From the NCBI GenBank assembly GCA_964605655.1, contig CAZSDK010000008.1:62001-126000 (forward strand): a stretch of DNA of 64,000 nucleotides, in the 5' to 3' direction. A program made the position numbers and the translations under genes. The DNA is from JAKLIX01 sp964605655 (GTDB lineage: Bacteria; Bacteroidota; Bacteroidia; Bacteroidales; CAIXZF01). Below, one piece after another: positions 25,066-33,233 of this stretch. Below the pieces are notes generated by a model. It searched no databases. It was not told the DNA's origin and was given only the letters and a program-made list of their open reading frames with translations. The stretch's first letter is position 1. Every line of letters starts with the position of its first letter.

Positions 25066-25398
25066 ATGGAAACGAATTTGTTTGAAAAAGGAAAGATCAT
25101 GAATTTCAATCAGCTGGTTGAATATTCTGCGAATGGTATCGTCAGCAAAAGAGTGCTGGAAAAGAAAACCGGAAACGTCAGCCTGTTTGCCTTTGATGAA
25201 GGTCAGAGGCTCAGCGAACATACTGCCCCTTTTGATGCGCTGGTGCAGGTTCTAGAAGGTGAAGGTGAAGTGGTGATACAGGGGAATCCCTTCCTGCTCA
25301 AGGCAGGTGAAAGCATCATCATGCCGGCTCAGATCCCACATGCCGTTAACGCCGTGGCAAAATTCAAGATGTTGCTGACCATGATCAAGGAGGATTGA
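25066..25398 (+). CDS. Small cupin protein
   Basis: 110 residues, one cupin barrel. Metal-site pattern: SEHTAPFDALVQVLEGEGEV (first motif, with His and Glu) and IPHAV (second motif). Single-domain cupins of this kind are common beside redox-stress genes in anaerobes; substrate unknown. Probably co-transcribed with the DUF438 gene 46 bases downstream, the two being separated by a short TTGATAA tandem repeat. The 181 bases upstream are AT-rich and were checked for a Rex box without success. Confidence 0.82.
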   Translation: METNLFEKGKIMNFNQLVEYSANGIVSKRVLEKKTGNVSLFAFDEGQRLSEHTAPFDALVQVLEGEGEVVIQGNPFLLKAGESIIMPAQIPHAVNAVAKFKMLLTMIKED

Positions 25399-25413
25399 TA
25401 GGATAATTGAAAA

Positions 25414-25434
25414 TTGATAATTGATAATTGATAA
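25414..25434 (+). repeat. Three perfect tandem copies of TTGATAA
   Basis: TTGATAA x3 between the cupin and the DUF438 gene, preceded by an imperfect copy. Short intergenic tandem repeats like this may vary in length between strains and shift the spacing between the two genes. Confidence 0.8.
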
Positions 25435-25444
25435 TGAGTGATTT

Positions 25445-26968
25445 ATGTCGGAGTTAATCAATAATTCGGAGAAGAGAAAGGAGCTGCTCAAGCACATGAT
25501 TTTAGAGCTTCATAAAGGGCAGGCACCCGAAATGGTAAAGGCAAGGCTGGCTGAACTGCTGGCAAAGATCCCTTACGATGAAGTGGTAGAGGTGGAACAA
25601 GAGCTGATTAATGGAGGACTGCCTGCTGAGGAGGTCCTTCAGTTCTGTGATATTCACACCCTGGTGCTGGAAGGGAAAATTGACCAGACGGGTGCCAAAC
25701 CCATTCCCATTGGGCATCCGGTGGATACCTTCATCCAGGAGAACCGGGAACTTAAGAATCGACTGGATCAGGCTGAGGAATTGTTCGGGCGCATCAGCTC
25801 CGGACAGGAACAGGGAGACCGTGATTTCGTCCTTGCCTTCAGGAAAATATTCAATGATCTGATGGATGTCGACAAGCATTACAGGAGAAAGGAATATCTG
25901 GTTTTCCCTTTTCTCGAGAAGTACAACATCACTGGTCCGCCTACCGTGATGTGGGGAAAACATGACGAGACCAGGGGCTTCCTGAAAACAGCATTCAGCA
26001 GCCTGGAATCGGCGGAAGCTTCAGACCGCATCCTGGAAAAGGACTGGGTTGAAAAGAACCTGATGCCGGCAACAAAGGCCATCGGCGACATGATCCTTAA
26101 GGAGGAAGAGATACTCTTTCCGATGTGCATGGACAGACTGACAGAGATGGACTGGTACCACGTGCATCAGCAGACTCTCGAGTTTGGTTATTGTCTCTTC
26201 GATCCCCAGACAGACTGGAAGCCGGAACACCTCCAAATGATTGAGGTAAAAGACATTCCCACAGGTACGGTCCAATTACCGAGTGGCCATTTTAAGGTGG
26301 AGGAGCTGCTGGCTATCTTCAATACGCTGCCTATCGATATTACCTTCGTCGATAAAGATGATAAGGTAAGGTTTTTCAGTACAGGCCCTGATCGCATCTT
26401 CGCCAGAAACAGAGCCATTCTGGGCAGGGATGTGAGAATGTGCCATCCGCCCTCCAGTGTCAACGTGGTGGAACAGATCCTTCAGGATTTTAAAAGCGGC
26501 AGGGAAAACTCGGCTCCTTTCTGGATTCAGCTTCATGGAAAGATGATCTATATCGAGTATTTCGCGCTCCGTGACGAACAGGGTAACTACCTCGGTACCA
26601 TTGAGTTTTCACAGGACCTCACCAAATACAGGGCACTGGAAGGAGAGCAACGTCTTCTTTCCTATTCAACCAAACCACAAAATACAGAAGTCATGCAAAC
26701 AGCATCCAACAGCCCTTCATGGCTGACCGAAGATAAGATTAAAGTCAGACTCGACGCACGGCCCTTGCTGGCACAAGGTATTCATCCCCTGGAACAGGTC
26801 ATTCAATTGGTGTCGGGACTCCAACCTGGTGAAATTCTTGAGCTGACCACTCCTTTTCTTCCTGAACCTATGATACAGAAAATCAGTGAGATGGGCGACG
26901 AGTGTTTTTCTTCCGTCAAGAACGGTTTGCACCTGACCTATTTTCGCAAAGGTAGGGATTTGCTATAG
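25445..26968 (+). CDS. DUF438-hemerythrin-PAS-DUF2249 redox-sensor protein
   Basis: 507 residues in four parts: DUF438 (~10-80), hemerythrin HHE helical domain (~90-230; HYRRKEYLVFP, WGKHDETRG and KEEEILFPMC give the His/Glu metal ligands), a PAS-like domain (~270-400; FVDKDDKVRFFSTG, IEFSQDLTKYR) and DUF2249 (~425-505; LDARPLLAQGIHPLE). The di-iron hemerythrin can bind O2 or NO, and PAS and DUF2249 suit sensing or Fe-S/redox repair. Such proteins are common in anaerobic Bacteroidota and Clostridia. No output domain. The stop codon lies within the first palindrome of the repeat cluster at 26955-27065. Confidence 0.85.
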   Translation: MSELINNSEKRKELLKHMILELHKGQAPEMVKARLAELLAKIPYDEVVEVEQELINGGLPAEEVLQFCDIHTLVLEGKIDQTGAKPIPIGHPVDTFIQENRELKNRLDQAEELFGRISSGQEQGDRDFVLAFRKIFNDLMDVDKHYRRKEYLVFPFLEKYNITGPPTVMWGKHDETRGFLKTAFSSLESAEASDRILEKDWVEKNLMPATKAIGDMILKEEEILFPMCMDRLTEMDWYHVHQQTLEFGYCLFDPQTDWKPEHLQMIEVKDIPTGTVQLPSGHFKVEELLAIFNTLPIDITFVDKDDKVRFFSTGPDRIFARNRAILGRDVRMCHPPSSVNVVEQILQDFKSGRENSAPFWIQLHGKMIYIEYFALRDEQGNYLGTIEFSQDLTKYRALEGEQRLLSYSTKPQNTEVMQTASNSPSWLTEDKIKVRLDARPLLAQGIHPLEQVIQLVSGLQPGEILELTTPFLPEPMIQKISEMGDECFSSVKNGLHLTYFRKGRDLL

Positions 26969-27065
26969 CTAATCCCGTGACCTATTTTCGTAAAGGTAGG
27001 GCTTTGCTATAGCAAAGCCCTACCTTTGCCGTCCTGACCCTGTACGGATTTGCTATAGCAAATCC
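26955..27065. repeat. Cluster of three related palindromes with core GCTATAGC
   Basis: Three inverted repeats: 26955-26976 (near perfect), 26992-27027 (36 bases, perfect) and 27046-27065 (20 bases, perfect), all built on G-x-TTTGCTATAGCAAA-x-C. The first two also share a 5' flank (CCTATTTTCG-x-AAAGGTAGGG). They fill the gap between two convergent genes, and the first starts inside the 3' end of the DUF438 gene. They would fold into strong hairpins and may end transcription from both sides; the repeated unit also looks like a REP-type element. Confidence 0.8.
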
Positions 27066-27075
27066 CGGCCTTTCC

Positions 27076-28806
27076 CTACCTGACCCGGTACCGATCACCC
27101 GTATTCTCCATCATCTTTCTTTCCCAGTCCTTTCCATATCCGGGATGAGTGGGTTTTGGCGGAATACCTTTTCCATTACCATTGTCGATCAAAGTGCGGC
27201 CAGATGACTTCTTTACATTGCCATCGACGTATTTCATAAAGAGATAATGGAAAAATTGGTTCCAATCCTCCACCAGCTTGTTGCCCGTCTTCACGGAATG
27301 ATCCGTGATGATCTTCAGGGCTTCTGACGGATTTTTATTTAACGAGGCAAGGGCATGCCGGTCGACATCTGCCACTTCTTTGATAAAGCGTTCTTCCAGC
27401 TCTTTCTGATATTCCTCGATTTCAGGATGGATCATGTTGTATCTTGTATAAGCCCAGTTGTTCACGAGGCTGAAGGTCCAGTAAGCTGAATGGTCCGACC
27501 ATTCGATCATGGTGCCGTTACCGGTCCGGTAGGATTCGGGTACTTCGGTGATACCCGAATACATAGGCGCATATACGCAGCCATCGGCATCATCCACCCC
27601 AAACCAGAAAATGCCTCCGATGGGTGAAGGTTGCCAGCCACGCGACTGGGCAATAAAGGTATAACCAGTCTGTTGGGTGGCGATGGCCCTTTCATGAAGA
27701 TATTCCGCACTGTCAACTTTAAACTCCATGGGGCGCCAGCGATAGGGGAGTTGAAAAGGTCCGGCACCCAGTCCGTCTCTCATATCTAAGGGTGTGTCTT
27801 CGTAATGGTCCCGCATCATACCCATCATATCTTGCAGGCTGAAAAGCTGATCAGGCTTTACATATAAGGGTAAACGATTGGATGTAAACCCATTAGCATT
27901 TTGAGTGCCATCAAGAAAAGTGCCCAGATGCTGCAAGTTGCCTTTGGCATATTCGGTATAAAAGGGGTTGTCGTTAATCTCTTTGTTCACTTTTCTGAAA
28001 AATGCCCAGATTCGTGCATCACAAAAACGAGCGCCTCCAAAATTCACCGGGTTGTACACATCTGAAAAGCTGAAATCTTTGTCATTTCCCTTGTACCATC
28101 CGTGAGTTCTGGCGAAGCTGATGACATCAGGAGAATGGTAGACTTGTTGCTTCAGGTCGTCCCAACGGTTTTGCTTCTGGAATGGAAAGGTGGTGATACG
28201 GGCCTGGTTGGCATGGCCGCTCACATAACCGTCCGGGATCCTGTATGCAACCCAAACGGCTCCCTTTTCATATTTACCCTTGCCGATAATCTCCATGATC
28301 CACGCTTCCTGAGCATCACTGATGGATAAGGATTCGCCGGAGGAAGCATAACCATAGGTTTCCATCAGATTGGCGATCCATCGGATGGCTTCCCTGGCTG
28401 TCTTCGACCTCTGCATGGCCAGCTTCATCAGCGAGCCATAGTCCATAAAAGATCCTGGTTGTGATTGCAGGGAGTCAAGTCCTCCGAAAGTGGTTTCCCC
28501 GATAGCCACCTGGTGTTCATTCATAAAACCAACCACATTGTATGTATGCGCCACCTCGGGGATTTGTCCCAGGAGTTTTCCGGTTTCATAATGATATAAT
28601 GACACCATGGATCCTGCCGGATGATCTTCTGCCGGGTAAAAAAACAGGCTTCCATACCGGGTATGGGAATCAGCCGAATAACTGATCATAACGGAACCAT
28701 CCTTGCTGGCTCCTTTAGTGATGATCAGGTTGGTGCAGGGAAGGCCCGGTACTGTATACCAGAGACTAAGGATGGCCACCAGGATGGTGGTCTGTAGTGT
28801 TTTCAT
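27076..28806 (-). CDS. Secreted C69-family dipeptidase
   Basis: 576 residues from the ATG at 28806 (MKTLQTTILVAILSLWYT), chosen because it gives a clean signal peptide. The residue after the predicted cleavage region is Cys in LPCTNLIITKG, the N-terminal nucleophile of the C69 (peptidase U34, PepD-like) Ntn-hydrolases. Later family blocks are ISYSADSHTRYG, the GETTFGG segment and SISDAQEAW. These enzymes cut dipeptides; a signal peptide places this one in the periplasm. Convergent with the DUF438 gene and divergent from the large T9SS protein. Ends about ten bases from the palindrome cluster. Confidence 0.88.
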   Translation of the reverse strand: MKTLQTTILVAILSLWYTVPGLPCTNLIITKGASKDGSVMISYSADSHTRYGSLFFYPAEDHPAGSMVSLYHYETGKLLGQIPEVAHTYNVVGFMNEHQVAIGETTFGGLDSLQSQPGSFMDYGSLMKLAMQRSKTAREAIRWIANLMETYGYASSGESLSISDAQEAWIMEIIGKGKYEKGAVWVAYRIPDGYVSGHANQARITTFPFQKQNRWDDLKQQVYHSPDVISFARTHGWYKGNDKDFSFSDVYNPVNFGGARFCDARIWAFFRKVNKEINDNPFYTEYAKGNLQHLGTFLDGTQNANGFTSNRLPLYVKPDQLFSLQDMMGMMRDHYEDTPLDMRDGLGAGPFQLPYRWRPMEFKVDSAEYLHERAIATQQTGYTFIAQSRGWQPSPIGGIFWFGVDDADGCVYAPMYSGITEVPESYRTGNGTMIEWSDHSAYWTFSLVNNWAYTRYNMIHPEIEEYQKELEERFIKEVADVDRHALASLNKNPSEALKIITDHSVKTGNKLVEDWNQFFHYLFMKYVDGNVKKSSGRTLIDNGNGKGIPPKPTHPGYGKDWERKMMENTGDRYRVR

Positions 28807-28930
28807 CTGAAAGAATTTTAGTGAGAAAAGATCTATGAGATCCCGGGACAAAAGTACTTAAAAACACCGGAGCATCCCTCTCAACTCATAGACCAGTTTA
28901 ACCCGGGTGCTATATTTCTTAATCTACCTA

Positions 28931-28961
28931 TTGATTTTTCTTTAATATTTCACTATATTTG
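28931..28961 (+). promoter_or_regulatory. Bacteroidota promoter for the large T9SS protein
   Basis: TTG (28931-28933), 20-base spacer, TATATTTG (28954-28961). Both elements and the spacing fit well. Because an in-frame TTG at 28959 lies inside this promoter, the coding start must be further down, at 29043. Confidence 0.65.
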
Positions 28962-29042
28962 AAAGGTCTTTCTCATTTTATTCATCCTCAACTGAGAAAT
29001 ATTGGATTGGTCAATTATCATGTAACCTTTAAAACCCATTTT

Positions 29043-32000
29043 ATGAGAGCGTCTGTTACAAGAATGGTGACTGCAGTTGCCTTCTTTCTTTTCATTGTGG
29101 CCTCGCAGGGAATCATGGCACAAAGCAACTGGACAGGTAGCGCCGGATCCGACTGGGGCAATCCTAACAACTGGAGTACGGGGTTTGTTCCGGGATCAGG
29201 GGATGCGGTGATTATCTCCGGGACGAACCAACCATTCCCAGTAATTGGTTCCATGCAGGCTTCATGCTATTCGCTTACTCTGTTACCGGGGTCTGAACTT
29301 TCTGTCGATGGCATCTTGCAGGTATATGGCATCGCTCTGATAGACGGTGCGTTGAATACGGGAGCTGCCGGTAATCTGAGCTTTTATGACGATGTCTTCT
29401 GGCAGGGCAATTCGACGGTAAACATCATCGATGGAAGTACTTTTCATGTTTTCAAAGACTGGACTTTCGAAGCAGGCTCTCATGCTCTGATGCAGGATGG
29501 GACTGTTTATTTTGAAGGTTATGAGGATGCCACGGTAACCAGTCATTCTGATTATAGCTGTTTCCCTGGTTTTTACGTTAATAAGACACTTCCGGCTACG
29601 GTGAATGTGTCTGATGCCAGCACCAACGATTTGGATATCAGGGGAGATCTGTTCTGTATGTTGGGACAGACCTTAAATGTCAATTCAGACAAAGCTTTCC
29701 GCTTATATGGTAAAGTCGCCTGCGACAGCGGACTGGTTCGTTTTAATGATGGTATCCTGGTATTTCTGGGAGATCCGTTTTTCAACTTTGTTCCGGCCAC
29801 CGGAAGCTATTTTCATAATGTGATGGTGGATATTGATGATCATACCCTGAATATCGTCAACTCAAATATGGATACCATGCATGTTCAGGGTTCCTGGACG
29901 GTCTCCTCAGGGAATGTACAGCTCAATTACCTCCCGATGTGCCTGGGATTGAATTTTGTGGATCTGAATGATGCTACCATATTTAATAACAGTCCGCTGA
30001 TTTTTAACGGGGATTACCCGGAACAAGTGATCACGGGTGGGTATTTCCCTCATCTTATCGTCAATAAACCCTTGGACGGCATCGTCGGTGTTCTGAACGA
30101 GGATGTGATCATCCAGCAATATGAGTGTATCGCCGGGGGAATTGAAGCAGGGAATGCTGATGTGCTCATTGATGCGATCAATCCGGAAGGACTGGTAGGA
30201 AAATTCTCCGTACAGACAGGCAACATGCAGATCAACGTGTATGGTAATTCGGCGGACCTTCTGGGTGATGTCTACATCTACACTGGCACGATGAATATTG
30301 TGGGGCAGGGAATTACGGCAACCTGGCCTGCTGCCGCGAATTGTTCCTTGACCCTGTTGGATGGTATCTTAAAGTTCTCAGGTATTTCTCTCGATCTGGC
30401 TCCGGCTGCTCCTGCAGATTTTGAATGCTTCATAGGAACGGGTAAGATCCAGCTCAATGCTGACCTTATGGGCATGAACCCTGATTTTCATCCCGAAAAT
30501 GGCGCAATAGAATTTCTGGAAGGAGGGGCCTCCCACATCACCAGTGTCGATGGATTTGCATTTAATGACCTGATTATCAATAAATGCGATATTGATACTG
30601 TGTACGGTTTAAATGATATGCTGGTCAACGGCGATTTCCACCTCGATGCAGGGACCATTTCTGCTCCCGACACCCTTCGTTTACGCGGAGACTGGTCTCA
30701 ACCTGCTCCCTATTACGCTTTTGCCAACAACGGGGGAGTGGTGATCTTCTTTGGGACAGAAAGCAGTTCGATCTGGACAAGGGCTTTTCTCGGGGATATG
30801 ATCGTAAACAAATCGAACGCCGACACAGCAAGGTTGTTTGTCGAGAACGATGCTGTTCTGGCGACGAATGACCTGGATATTGTCCATGGATCTCTCAGAA
30901 TGAAAATGAACACAAAGCTGACTATATACGGGGATCTGCATATCTATCTGATGGCCGGCCTGCAGTCCTATTCAAAATTTGATAATGAAATGGAGTTAAC
31001 CGGCGACTTCATCAACAATAATTTCTTGCCACCTACTAACTATATAGGATTTAAACCTTGCAAGGATGTAAAATTCTGGGGCCTTTACGGACAGGATTTC
31101 CATACCAATTACAGCGGGGAGACTTTCAATAACCTTCGCCTGGCTAAGGAAGATTCGCAGTTCAATGTATATGATGATATAACCATTGAGGGTAAGCTTG
31201 ATTTTATTTCGGGGATTTGGGTGAATCAGGAGCCGGATCTGACCGTGTACTTTTCGGGCGACGTTGCTATCAGTGAGAATGCAACCTGGAATGGTATCAT
31301 GAATCCGGGGGAGGTCGTTTTTGCGGGTTCAGGAGACCAGGGTGTCTGGTTTAACGGGAGTGGTTTCTTTCCAAAGGTGACTGTCGATAAATTCATTCCG
31401 GAACAACACGTCCCTGGAGAAAACCAGATAGTATCGCTGAAGACTGATCTGACTTGTCCGGTGGGTTATGTGAACATTGCCAACGGGCATCTTGATTTGA
31501 ATGGATGGACATTGACTGCAGGAGGTGGCATGCATCTGAATACGACGGCCTGCACCCTGGAAATAGATACAGGGGCTGTCCTGAGACTGGGAAGCAACGG
31601 CCTGGTGATCGATATGGGCAGTCTGATCATGACAGGTGAAGATGATGCCCCTGCTACCATTACCCATTTTCTCTCCAATTATTACCCGCTGGTCGTGAAT
31701 TCAGGATTTGTATCAGCCGATCATGCCCTGATGGAGTATATGAATACGGCCGGAGTCGTGTTGGAGGAAAACACTTACCTGCACCCGGAGTACTGCTTCA
31801 GCAACTCTTTATTCAGGGAAGGACAGGCCGGGGGTACTTTATTGCATCTTACCGATCAGACCATGGTTTGTTCAGGCATTCACTTTCCTGAAAACACCTG
31901 GGGAAGTGTTCATAATGTTTATAAATCGATGGACCAGGGTTTGGTGAGTTTTACGGGTTTTACAGGTGCATTTTCAGGACCTGTCTTTGAAAATGATCCT

Positions 32001-33176
32001 TATGACAGGGTCAACTGGGTGACGGGATTGCAGGTCAGTGGCCAGGTGACGTATCTGAATGCCTCAGACGTACCTTTATCGCAGGTGATCCTTGGTTTAT
32101 ATTCCAATAATACATTGATAGACACTGCGGTTACGGATGCTCTTGGTAACTATACTTTTTCTAATGTGCCACCGGGAGTTTATTCTACCGGGGTGCTTTC
32201 TCTTACTCCCTGGGGAGGGGTAAATGCCACTGATGCCTTATTGATCCTGAAACACTTTGTCGGTTTTAACCTCCTGTCAGGTCTGCTGTTTGAAGCAGCT
32301 GATGTTGATAATACCGGTTATGTGAACACAGTCGACGCACTGATCGTGGCAAAGCGGTCTGTGGGGTTGATCACCGGGTTTCCTGCAGGGAACTGGGCGT
32401 TCAATAACCCCGTGGTCCTGCCGGTGGGCATTACCGATGTGACGATGAACATAAAGGGTATTTGTTATGGTGATGTAAACATGTCGTACCTGCCACCGTA
32501 CCGTTTATCAGCAGCAGTAAGCCTTGCCGGTGAAGGCTGCCTGCCCGCTGCAGGTGTGATTACGAAGATTCCATTGATGATGAAGGAAGCTGCCAGGGTG
32601 GCCGCCATCTCACTTTTCCTGGAGTATCCCAGTGACCTGATAAGGATAAACAATGTAACGATTCCCGGATCATCGACTCCGGTCATTTATTTCTGCCAGG
32701 ATGGAATTCTTGGGATCTCATGGTTTGATCTGGATGGTGTTTTGGTTGAGGAAGGAAATGTGCTGGTCAATCTGGATATTGAAAACCTTACTTCCTGGCA
32801 AACACTGGAACTGAAGGTACGACCGAACAGTGAACTTGCTGATCCTGAAGGGAATGTTTTTGAAACAGCGGAACTGGTCTATCCATCACAAAGGCTTGCC
32901 TGGTCTCAGGATGAACCCGCCGTTGTTTATCCCAATCCTGCCACCGACAGATGCCACCTGGTTTTTTATCTGACCGAAAGTTCGACAGTGAGTATCTCAC
33001 TGGTGAGTACCTCTGGTCAGATACTACCGGTCACGGTGCCCTCAATGTTGAGTGGAGGGTACCAGGATCTTGTCATCGGCAGGAATGATCTGGCTCCCGG
33101 GTTGTACCTGGTGAGAATATCCATAGGGAATAGCAGCGGAATCAAAACGCTGACCACCAGGGTGATGTTCCGGTAG
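29043..33176 (+). CDS. Large T9SS-secreted protein with dockerin-like and cohesin-like domains
   Basis: 1377 residues from the ATG at 29043, which begins a signal peptide (MRASVTRM...FLFIVASQGIMAQ). Residues ~30-1000 are beta-rich, Gly/Asn/Asp-rich repeats (e.g. repeated 'GD...LNLDAG' and 'NG..IFLG' patterns) suggestive of a beta-helix or beta-solenoid. Then a carboxypeptidase-regulatory-like domain (SGQVTYLNASDVP), a dockerin type I pair of calcium loops (NATDALLILKHFVG and DVDNTGYVNTVDALIVAKR), a cohesin-like beta sandwich, and a C-terminal T9SS sorting domain (VYPNPATDRCHL to GLYLVRIS). Probably exported and fixed to the cell surface; function unknown, perhaps adhesion or polymer handling. 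Transcription ends at the hairpin at 33194-33233. Confidence 0.82.
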   Translation: MRASVTRMVTAVAFFLFIVASQGIMAQSNWTGSAGSDWGNPNNWSTGFVPGSGDAVIISGTNQPFPVIGSMQASCYSLTLLPGSELSVDGILQVYGIALIDGALNTGAAGNLSFYDDVFWQGNSTVNIIDGSTFHVFKDWTFEAGSHALMQDGTVYFEGYEDATVTSHSDYSCFPGFYVNKTLPATVNVSDASTNDLDIRGDLFCMLGQTLNVNSDKAFRLYGKVACDSGLVRFNDGILVFLGDPFFNFVPATGSYFHNVMVDIDDHTLNIVNSNMDTMHVQGSWTVSSGNVQLNYLPMCLGLNFVDLNDATIFNNSPLIFNGDYPEQVITGGYFPHLIVNKPLDGIVGVLNEDVIIQQYECIAGGIEAGNADVLIDAINPEGLVGKFSVQTGNMQINVYGNSADLLGDVYIYTGTMNIVGQGITATWPAAANCSLTLLDGILKFSGISLDLAPAAPADFECFIGTGKIQLNADLMGMNPDFHPENGAIEFLEGGASHITSVDGFAFNDLIINKCDIDTVYGLNDMLVNGDFHLDAGTISAPDTLRLRGDWSQPAPYYAFANNGGVVIFFGTESSSIWTRAFLGDMIVNKSNADTARLFVENDAVLATNDLDIVHGSLRMKMNTKLTIYGDLHIYLMAGLQSYSKFDNEMELTGDFINNNFLPPTNYIGFKPCKDVKFWGLYGQDFHTNYSGETFNNLRLAKEDSQFNVYDDITIEGKLDFISGIWVNQEPDLTVYFSGDVAISENATWNGIMNPGEVVFAGSGDQGVWFNGSGFFPKVTVDKFIPEQHVPGENQIVSLKTDLTCPVGYVNIANGHLDLNGWTLTAGGGMHLNTTACTLEIDTGAVLRLGSNGLVIDMGSLIMTGEDDAPATITHFLSNYYPLVVNSGFVSADHALMEYMNTAGVVLEENTYLHPEYCFSNSLFREGQAGGTLLHLTDQTMVCSGIHFPENTWGSVHNVYKSMDQGLVSFTGFTGAFSGPVFENDPYDRVNWVTGLQVSGQVTYLNASDVPLSQVILGLYSNNTLIDTAVTDALGNYTFSNVPPGVYSTGVLSLTPWGGVNATDALLILKHFVGFNLLSGLLFEAADVDNTGYVNTVDALIVAKRSVGLITGFPAGNWAFNNPVVLPVGITDVTMNIKGICYGDVNMSYLPPYRLSAAVSLAGEGCLPAAGVITKIPLMMKEAARVAAISLFLEYPSDLIRINNVTIPGSSTPVIYFCQDGILGISWFDLDGVLVEEGNVLVNLDIENLTSWQTLELKVRPNSELADPEGNVFETAELVYPSQRLAWSQDEPAVVYPNPATDRCHLVFYLTESSTVSISLVSTSGQILPVTVPSMLSGGYQDLVIGRNDLAPGLYLVRISIGNSSGIKTLTTRVMFR

Positions 33177-33193
33177 CTTTGAGAGGAAGGGAT

Positions 33194-33233
33194 GACTGAT
33201 GTTTCACCCCGGATGATTCATCAGTCGTTTTTT
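33194..33233 (+). terminator. Intrinsic terminator
   Basis: GACTGATG (33194-33201) pairs with CATCAGTC (33219-33226), followed by G and six T. It closes the large T9SS gene and overlaps the last codons of the convergent EF-G gene. Confidence 0.75.

Noticed and set aside
26955..27065. CRISPR-like array
   Set aside because: There are only three units, they are palindromic and differ from one another, the gaps are unequal, and no cas gene is near.
28959..29042. Upstream extension of the large T9SS protein from a TTG at 28959
   Set aside because: The TTG lies within the -7 promoter element, and the added residues would sit before a clean signal peptide.
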